The notes beneath the pieces were generated by a model that worked only from the letters and a program-made list of their open reading frames with translations, was not told the DNA's origin and searched no databases. The translations under genes and the position numbers were made by a program. Below are positions 12,232 through 23,720 of a stretch of 64,000 nucleotides of DNA, piece by piece. The DNA is taken from contig OZ231128.1 in NCBI GenBank assembly GCA_965153355.1, forward strand, positions 44,516,001 through 44,580,000, given 5' to 3'. The number at the start of each line of letters is the position of its first letter. Position 1 is the stretch's first letter. The stretch is from Flaccisagitta enflata (lineage: Eukaryota; Chaetognatha; Sagittoidea; Aphragmophora).

Positions 12232-14324
12232 GATGTCCCGTCTTCAGCGTCTGAGGCAGAAGCCAATGATGTCAGCGTCCGTGCGGATCATGGATCTTAT
12301 GACTCTTCGCGGCGACTGACAGGAAGGATCTGCATCACGACGTCGTTGGGCGGAGGAGGAGGCTGTGGCGTTGGCAGCCTTCAGCGGCGACATTCATTCT
12401 GTCGTATATGCAAAAATGGCGAATAAAAAAAGTCAACAAGATGATGCGTTGGTAAATCATCAACAACCATCCGACGCCGTTGATCGCGTCGCTTCCTCCA
12501 TTGGTGGTCATCAAAGATGGGGTTGGGCTGGATCTCTAATCAGAAGCCGCCGACAGACATCCACCACTTCTGGCGTCATCATCGCCAGTTGCCCCCCATC
12601 GCCTCATAATTCTGCTGCAGTTTCAGTGTGGCGTCTCGTGATCAAGCGTCTGCAGCTACACGTCAACGCAGGCGGGGGCGAAGAGAGATCGGTCAATGAT
12701 GGAGCAGAGTGGAGGAGGGAGGATGGAGACAGAGGAGGAGGAGGTGTTGGCATTGAATGGGGAGGCGGAGAAAGACATTGACCCGGAAGTGAACACTTGC
12801 AGCGCCGGAAGAAGCTTTGCAGATGCAGCGTTGGGTGGTATCGTATCATCAGTCCGGACGTCGAAGTATCTCTCCTCTTCAAAGAGTTTGAAAAACTTTC
12901 GGTATGCTGCAACAAACAAACTCTCATAATAATCGGCTAATCAAACAGAGCTTGGCTCGGAGACTCTGGAGCGCAAAATCCAAAGCAACAAAAGAAGGAG
13001 GGAGCATGATAAGGAGGTTAGTCGCATGGTCCAGGCGACGAAGAGGAAGAATGCGGCTCCGAAGCCTCCTGATGCAAACTGGAAATTTCACCTGCAGCAG
13101 CTTCAGTGGCTGCAACTCACCAGCGGTATTTGTGCTCGGCCAGCAGCCATAACTATATCAGCGGCAATTCACTCTACAGCATCAGGAAGTCGTCAATTGC
13201 GCCCTGGATTGGTTCATCCCCCAAATCAGCAGCAACAGGGTCCTCGTGACGTCACTCCCTCACAACAGTCGAAGAGATCCGTCGGAAAGACTCCTGAAAG
13301 CAGCGCGCGTGCGAGTCAGCAAAAGGGCCAAATTTGAAAGCAAAAGGCCCCTTCAAAGCGCACGCCCCTCAGGCGCGCCCCCTGCAGCAGTAACGCCCAA
13401 AGGCCAAAGGGAAGCTTCGCGGGGATTTGCGTCGCGGCAGCGTTGGCAACAACCCAGAAGCTGATCAGCGCCTGGGGCACTTGGCAGCAGGAAGACCAGA
13501 AACTGGGGCGGCATAAGCAACAACCAAGGAGGTTCTGCCTTGCGGTGCTTCGACGTCCGCTGTTAAACCTCAAGTCTCTGGTCAGCAGGCGGGAGGCGTC
13601 TTCCTTTCACTGCAGCCATCCAAAAGCAGCGGTAGGAAACTGAGCTAGTTGGCAGTGCTTCAGCATCTGTTAAAGCTGGTGTAGCGCCTCGTCAGCAAGC
13701 CGAGAGTCTGCCCAAGGTCTGCAGCAAGTGCAAAATCCGCCTCCCCGTCGGATCCAGCCTTTGATCCTGCGCATGGACACCACATCGCTGAGTCATTGCT
13801 ACGAGAAGCCTCTTCACTGGCCTCAAATGCTCCATTGGGTGTGGTGAAAAATTTAGCATCAAAGCTTCAAAAAGACTTCTTCGCGTCGCTTCCTCAGCGT
13901 CAACGAGTTGAAGCGGCTCGTCAGGTCTTGGACGAAAGGATTCGTCGTAACATCCAAAAGGAGAGAGACGATGCTCGTCGAGCAGCAGCAGCTGCGGACA
14001 ATGAGGTGGTCAAGGCAATAAGCAGAGTCGTGGAACTGGAGAGGCTTAGCTTGAAAAGGAGAAGCAGGCCTGTGCGATGAAGGCTAAGAAAGAAGAGGAA
14101 AGCGGTGGAACAGCGCCAAAGGCGCTATGACGTCGACTGCGCTGCGTCAGCTGTGCGTCCTGAGAGAATTTCGGCTGGCGCCGGAGTGCGATGCAGCATC
14201 TCCACCTCCTGCGTCTTCTCCTGCAGAAAAAGTCGGTCAGCAGATCCTGTCGCAAAAAAGACGCTCCCAAGCCTGGAATAAGAAAAAATCGAACAGGCCT
14301 TGGAAAAATCAGACCGCCAGCTAA
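12232..14324 (+). pseudogene. BEL/Pao copy C: extra 3' ORF between integrase and LTR
   Basis: A second coding region about 350 bp after pol, homologous to copy B 24648-26778 in start (MS-QRL), internal order and last residues before the same TAA. The N-terminal part contains MANKKSQQDDAL, an acidic stretch and Arg/Lys-rich segments. The middle is Gln/Pro/Ala-rich low complexity. The C-terminal part (13910-14080) is a likely coiled coil with many Arg/Glu/Lys, including DERIRRNIQKERDDAR. There is no signal peptide, membrane segment or glycoprotein-like cysteine pattern, so it does not look like an envelope. Frameshifts break this copy into frames 12365-12781, 12696-12929, 13026-13337, 13443-13643 and 13796-14080. 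Function unknown; a structural or RNA-binding accessory role is only a guess. Confidence 0.65.
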
Positions 14325-14523
14325 ATGGCTGATTGGTGCCACGCCAGTTGCTGTTCAATTTAACTACCAATTTGCAACATGGCGTGGAGAGCGCCGCCAT
14401 TCGCTGAGGATCGTATTCCACCATCACATCCTTATCCCATCGATGGACAGGCCGGCCAAGTCGGGGGCGCTACCCGGGGCGTGGGAATGGCGTCCGCCCC
14501 GGGGCCTGGCGAAAAACGCTCGC

Positions 14524-14664
14524 GTAAGTATCATGGTTTGGGAAGGGTTGAGGTTGAGTTTTGTGGTAAATTTGAATCTGTGTACGATAAGAACTTTACT
14601 AATCAATCTGCCCCTATTCTTTCTCTTTCTTTTTCTTCCCTTCGAGGGGGAGGATTCTCTCCAG
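14524..14664 (+). other. Candidate intron in the copy C 3' region (141 bp)
   Basis: Donor GTAAGTATC, branch-like TTTACTAAT about 60 bp before the end, a pyrimidine tract, then CTCCAG before ACGGCTGC. Copy B keeps donor, branch site and acceptor at 24450-24313 (138 bp). Both lengths are multiples of three. It interrupts a short open frame (14379-14804) that follows the extra ORF. Confidence 0.6.
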
Positions 14665-14784
14665 ACGGCTGCCACCTGCGCCTTTCGATCACGTCGCAGT
14701 TAGCGTATCATTCATCAGCCTTTAGCCCGGTTGTGGGAATGTTGGAGCAGAATAGCGCTCATCTCTGTAATGGAGAAGGCGCAG

Positions 14785-14833
14785 GTGATGTGATCGTTCC
14801 ATGATGCTTACTAATTTTTCTTTTATTTAACAG
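14785..14833 (+). promoter_or_regulatory. Second conserved splice-acceptor cluster
   Basis: GCTTACTAAT, a T-rich tract and TTTAACAG before ATTCG. Copy B has TACTAAC, a T-rich tract and CCTACAG before ATTCG (24158-24134). A donor-like CAG/GTGA lies at 14782-14788 in both copies. The implied intron would be only about 50 bp, so the acceptor may pair with a distant donor. Confidence 0.45.
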
Positions 14834-15210
14834 ATTCGTTTTTATTATATAGTTAGTAATTTATTTAATTTTGTCTTGGTTTGTTTGGTTCTTTGGAACA
14901 TGTACATTTTTGTTGTGTTTGTTTTAGACATGGTCTTTTTAGTCATTAATACGAATACTTTCACGTATGACATGTTTTAAGTAGTATGCCCCTACTTATT
15001 ATTTTCCACTCTCCAGTCAAATCCCAGGCTTGGAGTGCTCCACTGTTTACTTCCCCCCTTCCTTGCTTTCACAGAGCAGGGCGCCTCAACATCCTCAGTG
15101 TCGACGCCTCGTCTCCATCCGCGTCATCGTTGATCGTTGAAAATTTGCTGGTGGTGGATCCTTTCCGGACGGGAATCATCATTCGTGCAGTCGTCGATCT
15201 GTTGATAGTT

Positions 15211-15257
15211 AGGGTGGGGATGTAAGAGGCGGTGGACGGGGGGGGAGGGGCGGGGGC
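15211..15257 (+). other. G-rich tract upstream of the 3' LTR (copy C), possible G-quadruplex
   Basis: Starts AGGGTGGGGATGTAAGAGGCGG and continues into long G runs. Copy B has the equivalent on the minus strand at 23763-23721. At least four G-runs of three or more are present. It could act as an extended polypurine priming region, although about 120 bp separate it from the LTR. Confidence 0.5.
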
Positions 15258-15375
15258 TGTATCTATGTAAATTTTTTTTAAGGAAGGTAGTATCGGTTTT
15301 TTAGTAGGGTTTCCCCGACTGGAAACTAGATGTCCAGTTTTGAAATTAGTGAGAATTCAAAAATGAGGCTACTTA

Positions 15376-16291
15376 TGTTAGAAATGTATGTCTGTTCGTT
15401 TCTTAAGTATGTGTGCTTTTGTCTCTTTTGCGTGCTTTTGGCTTTTCCTCTTTCTCGATTATTCAATGCCCGCGTCTTTTGTTTCTCGCCATTTTTTATA
15501 TTGAACGCTAGATGGGTAACCATATGGTTGCGCCTTGTATTTTGTGCCATTTGTTTTTATTACGTGGCGAACATACGTACTTCGTCTTTCGCCATCGTCA
15601 ATTTTGGATTGATTGATTTTATTTATTACGGCATTTAGCCTTAAAGTGAATTGATTGATTTTTCGTGATCGTCTGAATGCGCCCTTGGGATTTTACTAAA
15701 TTTCAATAATCTCTCATCTTTTTATTGCAGACCGACTTATGAACGGACAATTAACGTTAATTTGACTTCGACAGACTGTAGGTTGAAACCAACGAAAGTG
15801 GGCCTAAAAGTAAGTTTTATAGACGCGTCTTTGCTTTTATTGACGTTATTTTTATCTTGTTTTCGGTCTGTTATTTTGTCTTTTGCTCTTTTGCATTTTT
15901 ATCGCCGGATTTTAGTATGGTTTATCGCTTGCCCGATCAACTTGCTATAGGGATGATATGGATGAATTTAATGGGATGGGCGGGGGGGGGGGAAGGTATT
16001 ATCAGGTGGCATGGGCTCTGAAGAAGATGAACATGTTGTCATGTGCTGTTTCTGTCCTCTATTGTGTCCTATCTCGATTTCATGTTATCTTTTGCGTTTG
16101 CTGATCACAATTAACGCCCACTTTCCCTTTCATTTTTCCCCCTCTCTTCAGTTGTTGAAATTTTTATGGAATAAACGAGACGATCGCCTTCCTATTTTCC
16201 AATCGGCCAACTTTCTTTCACCACAAGTCGTCAGTCAGATAGACGCTCATAGACAATGCCAGTTGAAACTCGTACGTGGGCGTAATTTATA
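15376..16291 (+). repeat. 3' LTR of BEL/Pao copy C (916 bp)
   Basis: TGTTAGAAATG at 15376 through GGGCGTAATTTATA at 16291, homologous over full length to the other three LTRs. It lies downstream of integrase and the extra ORF, so it is the 3' LTR. The copy lacks its 5' end, so the target duplication cannot be checked. Confidence 0.88.
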
Positions 16292-16470
16292 GGTACCCTT
16301 GATATCTGAAGAACCTAAATTGCCTTCAGTACCCTTAAGTACCTAAAGTACCCTTAAGTACCCTAAAGTGCTTTAAAGTACCTACAGTGCTATCAAGTGC
16401 CCTGAAGTACCCTAAAGTACCCTAAGTACCTTATGTACCCTAAAGCACCCTTAAGTACAGGCCTGTATAT
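16292..16470 (+). repeat. AAGTACC(CT)-type short minisatellite
   Basis: Irregular units of about 10-16 bp built on AAGTACCCT and TAAAGTACC. Another small patch is at 17070-17115. Confidence 0.7.
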
Positions 16471-16529
16471 TATTGATTTTTCCCCCTCAAAGGGTCTGGA
16501 GATGGGGAAGGAAATCAAAGGGGGAAAAA

Positions 16530-17000
16530 AGAGAAACAAGTCATCCAAGGATTGCATGGTCAGCGGTACCAGTGCCTGCTTGGAATGATGCTGAAGAAGT
16601 GAGGTGTAAGTGAGAACAGGGCAGCGGCCCCCAAAGGGCCGATGTCCCTGTAGGACACAAGGGAGTGAACCATTACGTACGTCTGTCACAGCAAGGCTGA
16701 TTTAGGGCCTTGAAGAGCTAATTTTTGGCCTCAAAGGACTGATTTTTGGCCTGAGGGGACGATTTTGGGCTTGAGAGGGCTAATTTGGGGCCTGAGAGGG
16801 CTAATCTGGGGCCTAAGAGGGGCCTCGGGGGGGGTTGGCCTGAGAGGGCTGATTTTGGGCTTGAGAGGGCTAATTTGGGGCCTGAGAGGGCTAATTTGAG
16901 GCCTGAGAGGGGCCTCAGGGGGGGACGGACGTACAGACGTACGTAATGGTTCACCCCTGTGTCCTACAGGACATCGACCCTTTGGGGGTAACTGCCAAAA
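16530..17000 (-). mobile_element. HLE1 element with internal GGGCCTGAGAGGGCT minisatellite
   Basis: The left end is AACAAGTCATCCAAGG (complement of the CTTGT 3' terminus). It is followed by GGTCAGCGGTACC and the GGGCAGCGGCCCC / TGTCC..GGACA hairpins. The right end carries the inverted copy of those hairpins (16955-16998). The centre (16700-16920) is a tandem array of about 21 bp units. It sits in the GGGGAAGGAAATCAAAGGGGG repeat also seen in the inverted arms. Confidence 0.7.
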
Positions 17001-17496
17001 ATTTGAAATATAACTTTGACAATACCAAATCATGAAACACAATTAGTAAAACACAATTTACACCCCTGCTGAAGTACCTAAGGTACCCAGAAGTACCCAA
17101 AAGTACCTAAAGTAAAGCGTTCACGCGACCAAAATAGGAAAAGAATCTGACGCAGAATTGATGGGCGAGATGCCTGTTAGCACAAACCCGGACGCAAATT
17201 TAGAATCTTACCCTTTAGAAAATTGGGCCTGTTGAAGGAAATCAATTGTATTACTTTTCTCGTTTTGTTGCCATCATGTGAAAGACTAATTGCGTATCGA
17301 ACATATTCACTTCGTCATAATTTCACTAAAATAAAAATCGGATGGAATATCGGATTAGGCTGATTGCCATGGAAGTCCTACCGCTGAGGTTGTGGTTGAG
17401 TAATTATATCAATTTTCTCATTTTGTTGCCATTTAAAAGGCATCGTTTGACGGCCGAAAAATAATTTGAAAAAAAGGCTGGTCATGATTCTCATTT

Positions 17497-17499
<3 letters not shown>

Positions 17500-17582
<83 letters not shown>

Positions 17583-17583
17583 G
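17500..17583 (+). repeat. (GTT)n microsatellite
   Basis: About 28 uninterrupted GTT units. Confidence 0.97.
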
Positions 17584-17714
17584 ACTGAAATGACTAAAAA
17601 AAGTCTAGAATGATGTGATGAACAAATATGAAAAAAATAGTTTTAGGTAATTTAAAATGACTTAAAATGACCGAAAATGACTTTATGAATGAAAATGAAA
17701 ATCAATAGTCGCAA

Positions 17715-18660
17715 AAGCGTCAGATAGTTAGCGGTACCCGTGCCCTGCCTAAGTAGGTTAAGATTGAAGTTTAGGGAGGGAGCAGCGCAGTGGACTTTTG
17801 GGCTGAGATTGAAGCCTTGGGGCTGGGATTTGGGTCATCGGGATGGAATGTGTGCCACAAGGCTGGGACTTGTATAATACGGGGAAAAGAGGGGGTCAGT
17901 GGAGAATGCCCAAAAGGGAACCAAAGAGAAAGTCGCCTGCCAAGATGACCCTGCCCTGCCTAAAGAAGGAAGACCTGAGAAGGGCCCGCGGGTATAAGTG
18001 TCCTGCCAAACCTCAGTCTAGGCAAAAGGGAAATATATCAAGACCTAGAATCCTCATGAAATGAGCTGACCTAAGCAGAGCAAAGGCAGCTCGCTGTCAT
18101 GACTGCCAAAGGGGAAGGGGGAAGACTCAAGAGATGCCCTAAATGCTCAAGGAGACCTGACCACCTGGGCCACCGGTCCCTATAAATGAGCAGGAGAAGT
18201 GAGAGGTTTGTCCTAGGAAATGGGTGGGGAAGCCTCTGCCAGATGCTAGACCAGAGATGCAAAAGTCAGCAAGGAAGAGCAGAGCAAAAGGGGAAGATGA
18301 GGCAGGTAGCAGAGGAGAGAGAGAGCAACAGCCAAATAGGAGGAAGGAGAAGCTGAGGAGGCAAGGTAGTGACCGCCAGAGCCAGAGAGCAGAAGGACCC
18401 TTAGCAGTGAGCTAGCCAGAGGCAGAGGTCCCCGTACTACAACTTGGGCTCCAAGGCCAGAATTGGGCATCAAGGCTGAGATTAGGGTCACGAGGCTGAG
18501 ATTTGGCCCTTAAGACATGGTAGTCGGCCTCAAGGCTGGAATTTGGGCCTCTTGGCTAAATTTGGGTTTTAAGGGGGAGGAGGGATAGCAGGAGAAGGAG
18601 GAGGAGAAAATTCCCTAAATGTGTGAAAGGTCATTGACCCCTTTTGGGCTGCTGCCCAAG
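17715..18660 (-). mobile_element. Degenerate HLE1-like element
   Basis: The left side has AGTTAGCGGTACCCGTGCCCTGCC; the right end is TTTTGGGCTGCTGCCCAA. These match weakened HLE1 termini. The inside is purine-rich with GGCTGGGATTTGGG-type tandem units at 17800-17870 and 18430-18560. Open frames inside (for example 17843-18064) look like translated repeat, not a gene. Confidence 0.45.
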
Positions 18661-18678
18661 AACGAGCTTATGCACAAA

Positions 18679-19651
18679 CAAGTCATCCAAGGATCGCACA
18701 TGGTCAGCGGTACCCGATGCCCTGCTTGGAGTGATTAACTGAAGAAGTGGGGTGAAACGGTGGCAACTGAAGAACCGATGTCCCTATGAGACACGGTGAA
18801 TTTCCATACGTCCTGAGAGGGCATGGTTGGAGGTAATTTTCGTGATATTCATTGGGAATTTTGCATTTTTTTCAATTTTTTGTCAATTTGCCATGTTATT
18901 CAATGGGTGAGGCCTAGAGAGCTGGATTTGAGGCCCAGAGGCTGGATTTGAGGCGCAAGAGGCCGGTTTTGAGGCTTGGGAGGTGGGATTTGAGGCCTGT
19001 GAGGCTGGATTTGAGGCATGAAAGGCTGAATTTGAGGCTTGAGAGGCCAGATTTGAGGCCTGAGAGGCCAATTTGAGGCCCTGAGAGGCCAGATTTGAGG
19101 CCTGAGAGAGCTGGGTTTGAGCCTGAAGGCTAAATTTGTGGCCTAAGAGGCCTAATTTGGGGCCTGAGAGAGGCCAGATTTGAGGCCTGAGAAGAAATAT
19201 TTGATGTCTGAGAGGCTAGGTTTGAGGCCTGAGAGGCCGGATTTGAGAGGCCTGAAGCCAGATTTGAGGCCTGAGATGCTGGATTTGAGGCCTGAGAGGC
19301 TGGGTTTGAGGCCTGAAAGGCCAGATTTGAGGCCTGAGAGGACAGATTTGAGGCCTTAGAGGCCAGATTTGAGGCCTGAGAGGCTGGATTTGAGGCCTGA
19401 GAGGCTGGGTTTGAGGCCTGAAAGGCTAGATTTGAGGCCTGAGAGGCCAGATTTGAGGCCTGAGAGGCCAGATTTGAGGCCTGAGAGGCCGGATTTGAGG
19501 CCTGAGAGGCTGGATTTGAGACCTGAAAGGCTTGAGAAGCTTTGGAGGGGGGGGACGTACGGACGGACGGACGTATGTACGTACGGACGGACGTAAGGAA
19601 ATTCACCCCTGTGTCCTACAGGACATCGGCCCTTTGGGGCCGCTGCCCAAA
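18679..19651 (-). mobile_element. HLE1 element with a long 21-bp minisatellite core
   Basis: The left end AACAAGTCATCCAAGG, GGTCAGCGGTACCC and the GTGAATTTCCATACGTCC boundary are present. The right end carries the inverted hairpin block finishing GGGGCCGCTGCCCAAAA (19632-19655). The core 18900-19540 is about 30 copies of GATTTGAGGCCTGAGAGGC, near 21 bp each. Because 21 is divisible by three, it gives long open frames (repeating SQASNLA), which are shadows of the repeat. Confidence 0.72.
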
Positions 19652-19744
19652 AAGAAGTGTGCCTGGGAAACCGAAGGACTGATGTACTGACAGACTGACC
19701 GACATAGCGCGTCATGGATTTGCGTAGTGCGCCACTAAAAACTG

Positions 19745-20035
19745 AAACAGGTCGCCCAAGGGCATTATGTGGTCAGCGATACCCATTGCCCTGCTTTGCG
19801 TGATTGTGAAATAGAGAAATGCTCTAAGTCATTCAAGGATTGCATAGTCAGCGGTACCAGCCACTGCTTGGAGTAGCAGCTGAGTGGAGAGAGAGGAAGC
19901 AGGGCAGTGGCCCCAAAGGAGCCATTCAGGCCTGAGAGGGCCTGGGGGGGACGAACCGACGGACGGACTGACAGAATGACGGAATGACGAATGTAAGTCC
20001 CCCTGTGTTCCACAGGAATTCGTCCCCTTCGGATA
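19745..20035 (-). mobile_element. Two overlapping HLE1-like remnants
   Basis: Two left-end sequences occur in tandem (CAGGTCGCCCAAGGGCATT at 19748 and AAGTCATTCAAGGATTGCA at 19829), each followed by GGTCAGCG-ATACC. They share one right side with CCCCTGTGTTCCACAGG and GTCCCCTTCGG. This looks like one element nested in, or recombined with, another. Confidence 0.45.
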
Positions 20036-20040
20036 GAGAG

Positions 20041-21060
20041 CAAAATAAGAGTTAGTTCCGAACGCTTCTGAACATGGATTCTTTTCCCACCTGTGCAGGT
20101 TGAAGTCGTGAAAGAGACTAGAGGGACAAAATCTCTTCAGCTCATGTCGTGTGCATGTAAAAAAAATATGGTCGATGAATTGTAAGCTTTTTTTTAACTC
20201 GCCCCCACTCATTCTTTTCTAAGTAAAGTTCCACTTCACATGTAGCATTGCGCATCACATTTGTTTAAAATATGAAGAAAATCATGGAAATAATAGCTCT
20301 TGGAGATTGTCTGAAATTAGAACACTACTCAATTCGCGTCTGCATGCATGCAACGATAGAAAAATCGCGATCTGGCTAAGGAGAAATATCAATTTCAGCT
20401 TATTGCAATACACATGCGCAACAAACCATGGTAGAGTGAAACACGCTGAGTGACGCAAAAAACGCGTCTTAAAAAACACTTTACATTAGGTATTCATTCT
20501 CATTAAGAAGTAGATCGATTAGGTGAAAGTAGATCGAAAGGTGAAAATAACTTCGATGTCTAACGGTTTGCATGAACAGATACACTTTTTGACCATAAAA
20601 AAATAAGTGAAATGCTTTTGTTTTATAATCATTTTGACTGACATCTCTGAAGTTGACCTTTCAGTCCCTGGACTCTCACTCTGAACGCAAAAGCGTGGTT
20701 TTCAGTCTTCAAGAGTTTCATATATTTAATTCTTATGTAAAACTAATGAACAAATGACAATTTTAGCTAAGTACATAGACATAAGAAAACAAAACTCTAT
20801 CAATTAAGACCAAGGACGACATGATCGGTGGTGATTTGCGCTTGTAAGAATCATGTACAGTTCAGGGGGCGAGTTTTTTTTAGAATGCGCTTTACTTTTA
20901 ACCCTGTGAAGAAAAATAAGTTGATCGATATCTACTTCGGGGCCGCTGCCCAAAATAGCAATTTTTGGATCCCTTCCCAATTTGGCTAATCGCGAGGGAT
21001 TTTTCAAAAAAACGTTTACTTAATATTCTTTTATCAATCATCTTGATTACTGCTAGGCAG
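20041..21060. other. Low-repeat AT-rich DNA upstream of the candidate small gene
   Basis: No gene, mobile element or tandem array recognised over about 1 kb. It lies directly upstream of the TATA box at 21061, so it could contain its control region. Confidence 0.4.
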
Positions 21061-21068
21061 TATAAAAG
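21061..21068 (+). promoter_or_regulatory. TATA box of the candidate small secreted-peptide gene
   Basis: GCAGTATAAAAGTAG, a canonical TATAAAAG. It is 111 bp before the ATG at 21172. A start site about 25-35 bp downstream would leave a 5' leader of roughly 75-85 nt. Confidence 0.5.
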
Positions 21069-21171
21069 TAGTCCATTCGAAGAGTAGCAAAGTTTTTCCC
21101 GACTGCAGATATTAAGAAAGACGAAAGACGAAAATCTTGTCCGATAAAGAAATTCAAGAGGAAAACTTCAG

Positions 21172-21529
21172 ATGGAAAACCTCAGACGGCACAATTTAGC
21201 CATTTTGGCTCTACTGGCTGCTCTAAACTTATGCGCTGGTAAGTTGCAAGAAAATGTTGTGCGTATTTGCGTTAACCCATATCTGATTACTCATTAAAAA
21301 AAAAAACAACAACAAAAGATGTATATTATCATATGCGATTTTCACTACCGGTTTTCGACCGGTGGTGATATTGCGCTGCTTTGAGGGAAAGGCACTATGG
21401 TCCCTGCAACCCCTTTTTGCGGGATCTATTCATTTTTCTACGTAACATTCTTTTGTAGGAATGATTGGTACGGATGATTGTTTGACTTCTGATGCTAGGT
21501 CAACAAGCATTGTCACCTTTCTTCTCTAG
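21172..21529 (+). CDS. Candidate two-exon gene for a 45-residue secreted peptide
   Basis: Exon 1 (21172-21238) encodes MENLRRHN, then a hydrophobic run LAILALLAALNL and CAG, a textbook signal peptide with likely cleavage after CA. It ends at a strong donor (GTAAGT, 21239) in phase 1, the usual phase for signal-peptide exons. A pyrimidine-rich acceptor (CATTCTTTTGTAG) ends the intron at 21458. Joining to 21459-21529 keeps the frame: 138 nt including TAG. The mature part would be about 23 residues with one Cys (it starts near GMIGTDDC). A TATA box lies 111 bp before the ATG and AATAAA 76 bp after the stop. It sits in the least repetitive part of the window. Homology is unknown. Exon 2 is less certain: exon 1 may instead splice to exons not seen here. 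Confidence 0.45.
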
Positions 21530-21604
21530 CTAATTGAATGTCAATTTGAATAGCAAAATGAAAGATGAGATATTTTTTATTGTGGGGATAAAAAGGAAAC
21601 ATGC

Positions 21605-21610
21605 AATAAA
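21605..21610 (+). terminator. AATAAA polyadenylation signal of the candidate small gene
   Basis: AATAAAAAATTTT, 76 bp after the TAG stop. Confidence 0.4.
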
Positions 21611-22274
21611 AAATTTTAGTAAACAAATGAATGAATTATCAGCTTTATTAGACATCCCTTTTTTAAATTCTTCTTGATGAAAGCTGACGTATTTAGCTAA
21701 TATTACATTTTGCCTGGCGAGGTTTTGTCCCCAGGAAGTCATTGATTGGGGTCAAACGGATGACCTGTGGTCACTGACATATGCCTAACAAATAGACGTT
21801 AACTGTTTAAAGATTGTTATGACATTGTATCCCATACAACAAGTGAGCTTTTCGAAATACCCACCATACAATCCTTGTTTTCGTATCTGTGTAGAAGTCT
21901 AGATAAAGAATAACACATGCGCCACATATAGGGGGAAAATGTGGAAAGATAGTGATCATAGAAAATATCATTCCAGTACCCTGAAATTTAAACTGGTGGT
22001 AGCTATTTAAGAGTATTTTCAATTAGTGTCACAATTAAATCATAATTCAGGTCATGAATGGGGTATTTTGGCCAGGATGCTTAAATTTCAACGTCAAAAT
22101 GTTAGAGATTTTTCCCGCTTTGAAAAAAATTAATTGTACTTCTTTGGAAGGCTTTTATGGGACACTGAGTGACAGAGAGAGAGCAAATTTGACTGACAAT
22201 CATGCACATGAGCATCACAAAGTAATTGGATAAGATAATGTGCAGTAAAAGTGCAACACTGGAGAAACAGATCA

Positions 22275-22365
22275 TAGGGGTTTTCGCATTGGCAAAATTA
22301 TCGAGATATTTCATAGGAAATATTTAGATAATATCTTGATGATACGCCCAATGCGAAAACCCCTA
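22275..22365. repeat. 91-bp foldback (tiny MITE or pre-miRNA-like hairpin)
   Basis: Starts TAGGGGTTTTCGCATTGG and ends CCAATGCGAAAACCCCTA, an 18-bp perfect outer stem. The inner arms pair with mismatches (ATATCTTGAT / ATCGAGATATT) around a short AT-rich loop. The TA at each end could be a Tc1/mariner-type target duplication. Confidence 0.6.
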
Positions 22366-22589
22366 AAGAATAAAAAGATATAGAAATTCAATTCTCGAAA
22401 TGTAGCTTATCATCTTTATGATGACCTGAACTTAGGTAATATATCTTATATTTCAATTATAGACGTTTTGTTTTGCTTTTAATGACAATAATAAGACTCA
22501 ACCTTCACTAAGTAGATTATTTTTCTCCTAAATGTGGCGCATGTGTTACATATGTTTATTATTGTGTTTCACGATAGTAGAACACTAAA

Positions 22590-22704
22590 GTTTCACAGCT
22601 TTCTCCGTTTCCACGTTTGTCACACAACCCAGAATTCTCCTAAGTCTGTCACAAAACCCAGAATTCTCCAAAGTCTGTCACACAACCCACAATTTTCCTA
22701 TGTC
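22590..22704 (+). repeat. 29-bp minisatellite, left remainder split by BEL/Pao copy B
   Basis: Three to four units of GTCTGTCACACAACCCAGAATTCTCC. The array continues on the other side of copy B at 35919. The last five bases, ATGTC (22700-22704), are repeated at 35919-35923 and form the target duplication. Confidence 0.85.
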
Positions 22705-23610
22705 TATATTTACGCCCACGAGTTTCAACTGGCACTGTCTATGAGCGTCTATCTGACTGACGACTTGTGGTGAAAGAAAGTTGGCCTATTGGAAAATAGG
22801 AAGGCGATCGTCTGTTTATTCCATAAAAATTTCAACAACTGAAGAGGATAAAATGAAAAGTGGGCGTTAATGGTGATCAGCAAACGCAAAAGATAACATG
22901 AAATCGAGACAGGACACAATAAGGGCCAAAGCAGCACATGACAACATGTTCATCTTCTCCAGAGCCCATGCCACCTGATAATACCTGCCCCTGCCCCGGC
23001 CCATCATTAAATTCATCCATATCATCCCCATAGTAAGCTGATCGGGCAAACGATAAAAACCATACTAAAATCCGGCGATAAAAATGCAAAAATGCAAAAG
23101 ACAAAAATAACAGACCGGAAGACAAGATAAAACGTTACTAAAAAGCAAAGACGTCTATAAAAACTTACTTTTAGGCCCACTTTCGTTGGTTTCAACCCAC
23201 AGTCTGTCGAAGTCAAGAGTGAACGTAAATTGTCCGTTCATAAGTTATCTGCAATAAAAAGATGAGAGATTATTGAAATTAGTAAATTCCAAGGGCGCAT
23301 TCAATCAATCACAAAAATCAATCAATCACTTTAGGAAGCTTAATGCTATAGTAAATAAAAATAAAAACATCGATCAAATTGGACGACACGAAAGGCAGGG
23401 TTACATTACTTGTTTGTTTACGTAATAAAAACAAATGGCATAAAATGCAAGGCGCAACCATGTAGTTTTACCATCTAGCCTTCATTATAAGAAATGGCGA
23501 GAAACAAAAGACACCGGCATTGAATAATAAGAAGAGAGAAAAAGCCAAAGGCACGCAAAAGAAACAAAAGCGCACATACCTAATAGACGGACGGACATAC
23601 ATTTCTAACA
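22705..23610 (-). repeat. 3' LTR of copy B (906 bp)
   Basis: Runs from TGTTAGAAATG (23610) to GGGCGTAAATATA (22705). The target duplication ATGTC follows directly. The element side upstream is AAAAAATGGGGCAGAA, a possible polypurine tract. Confidence 0.9.
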
Positions 23611-23720
23611 TTCTGCCCCATTTTTTGGGTTTCACAATTTCAAAAATCCGACACCTAGTTTCCGGTTGGAAACCTACTAAAAAACCACGATACTACCTTC
23701 CTTAAAATTTACACAGCACA

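Noticed and set aside
19130-19606. 158-codon SQASNLA repeat protein
   Set aside because: 21-bp minisatellite core of an HLE1 element read through; both strands are open.
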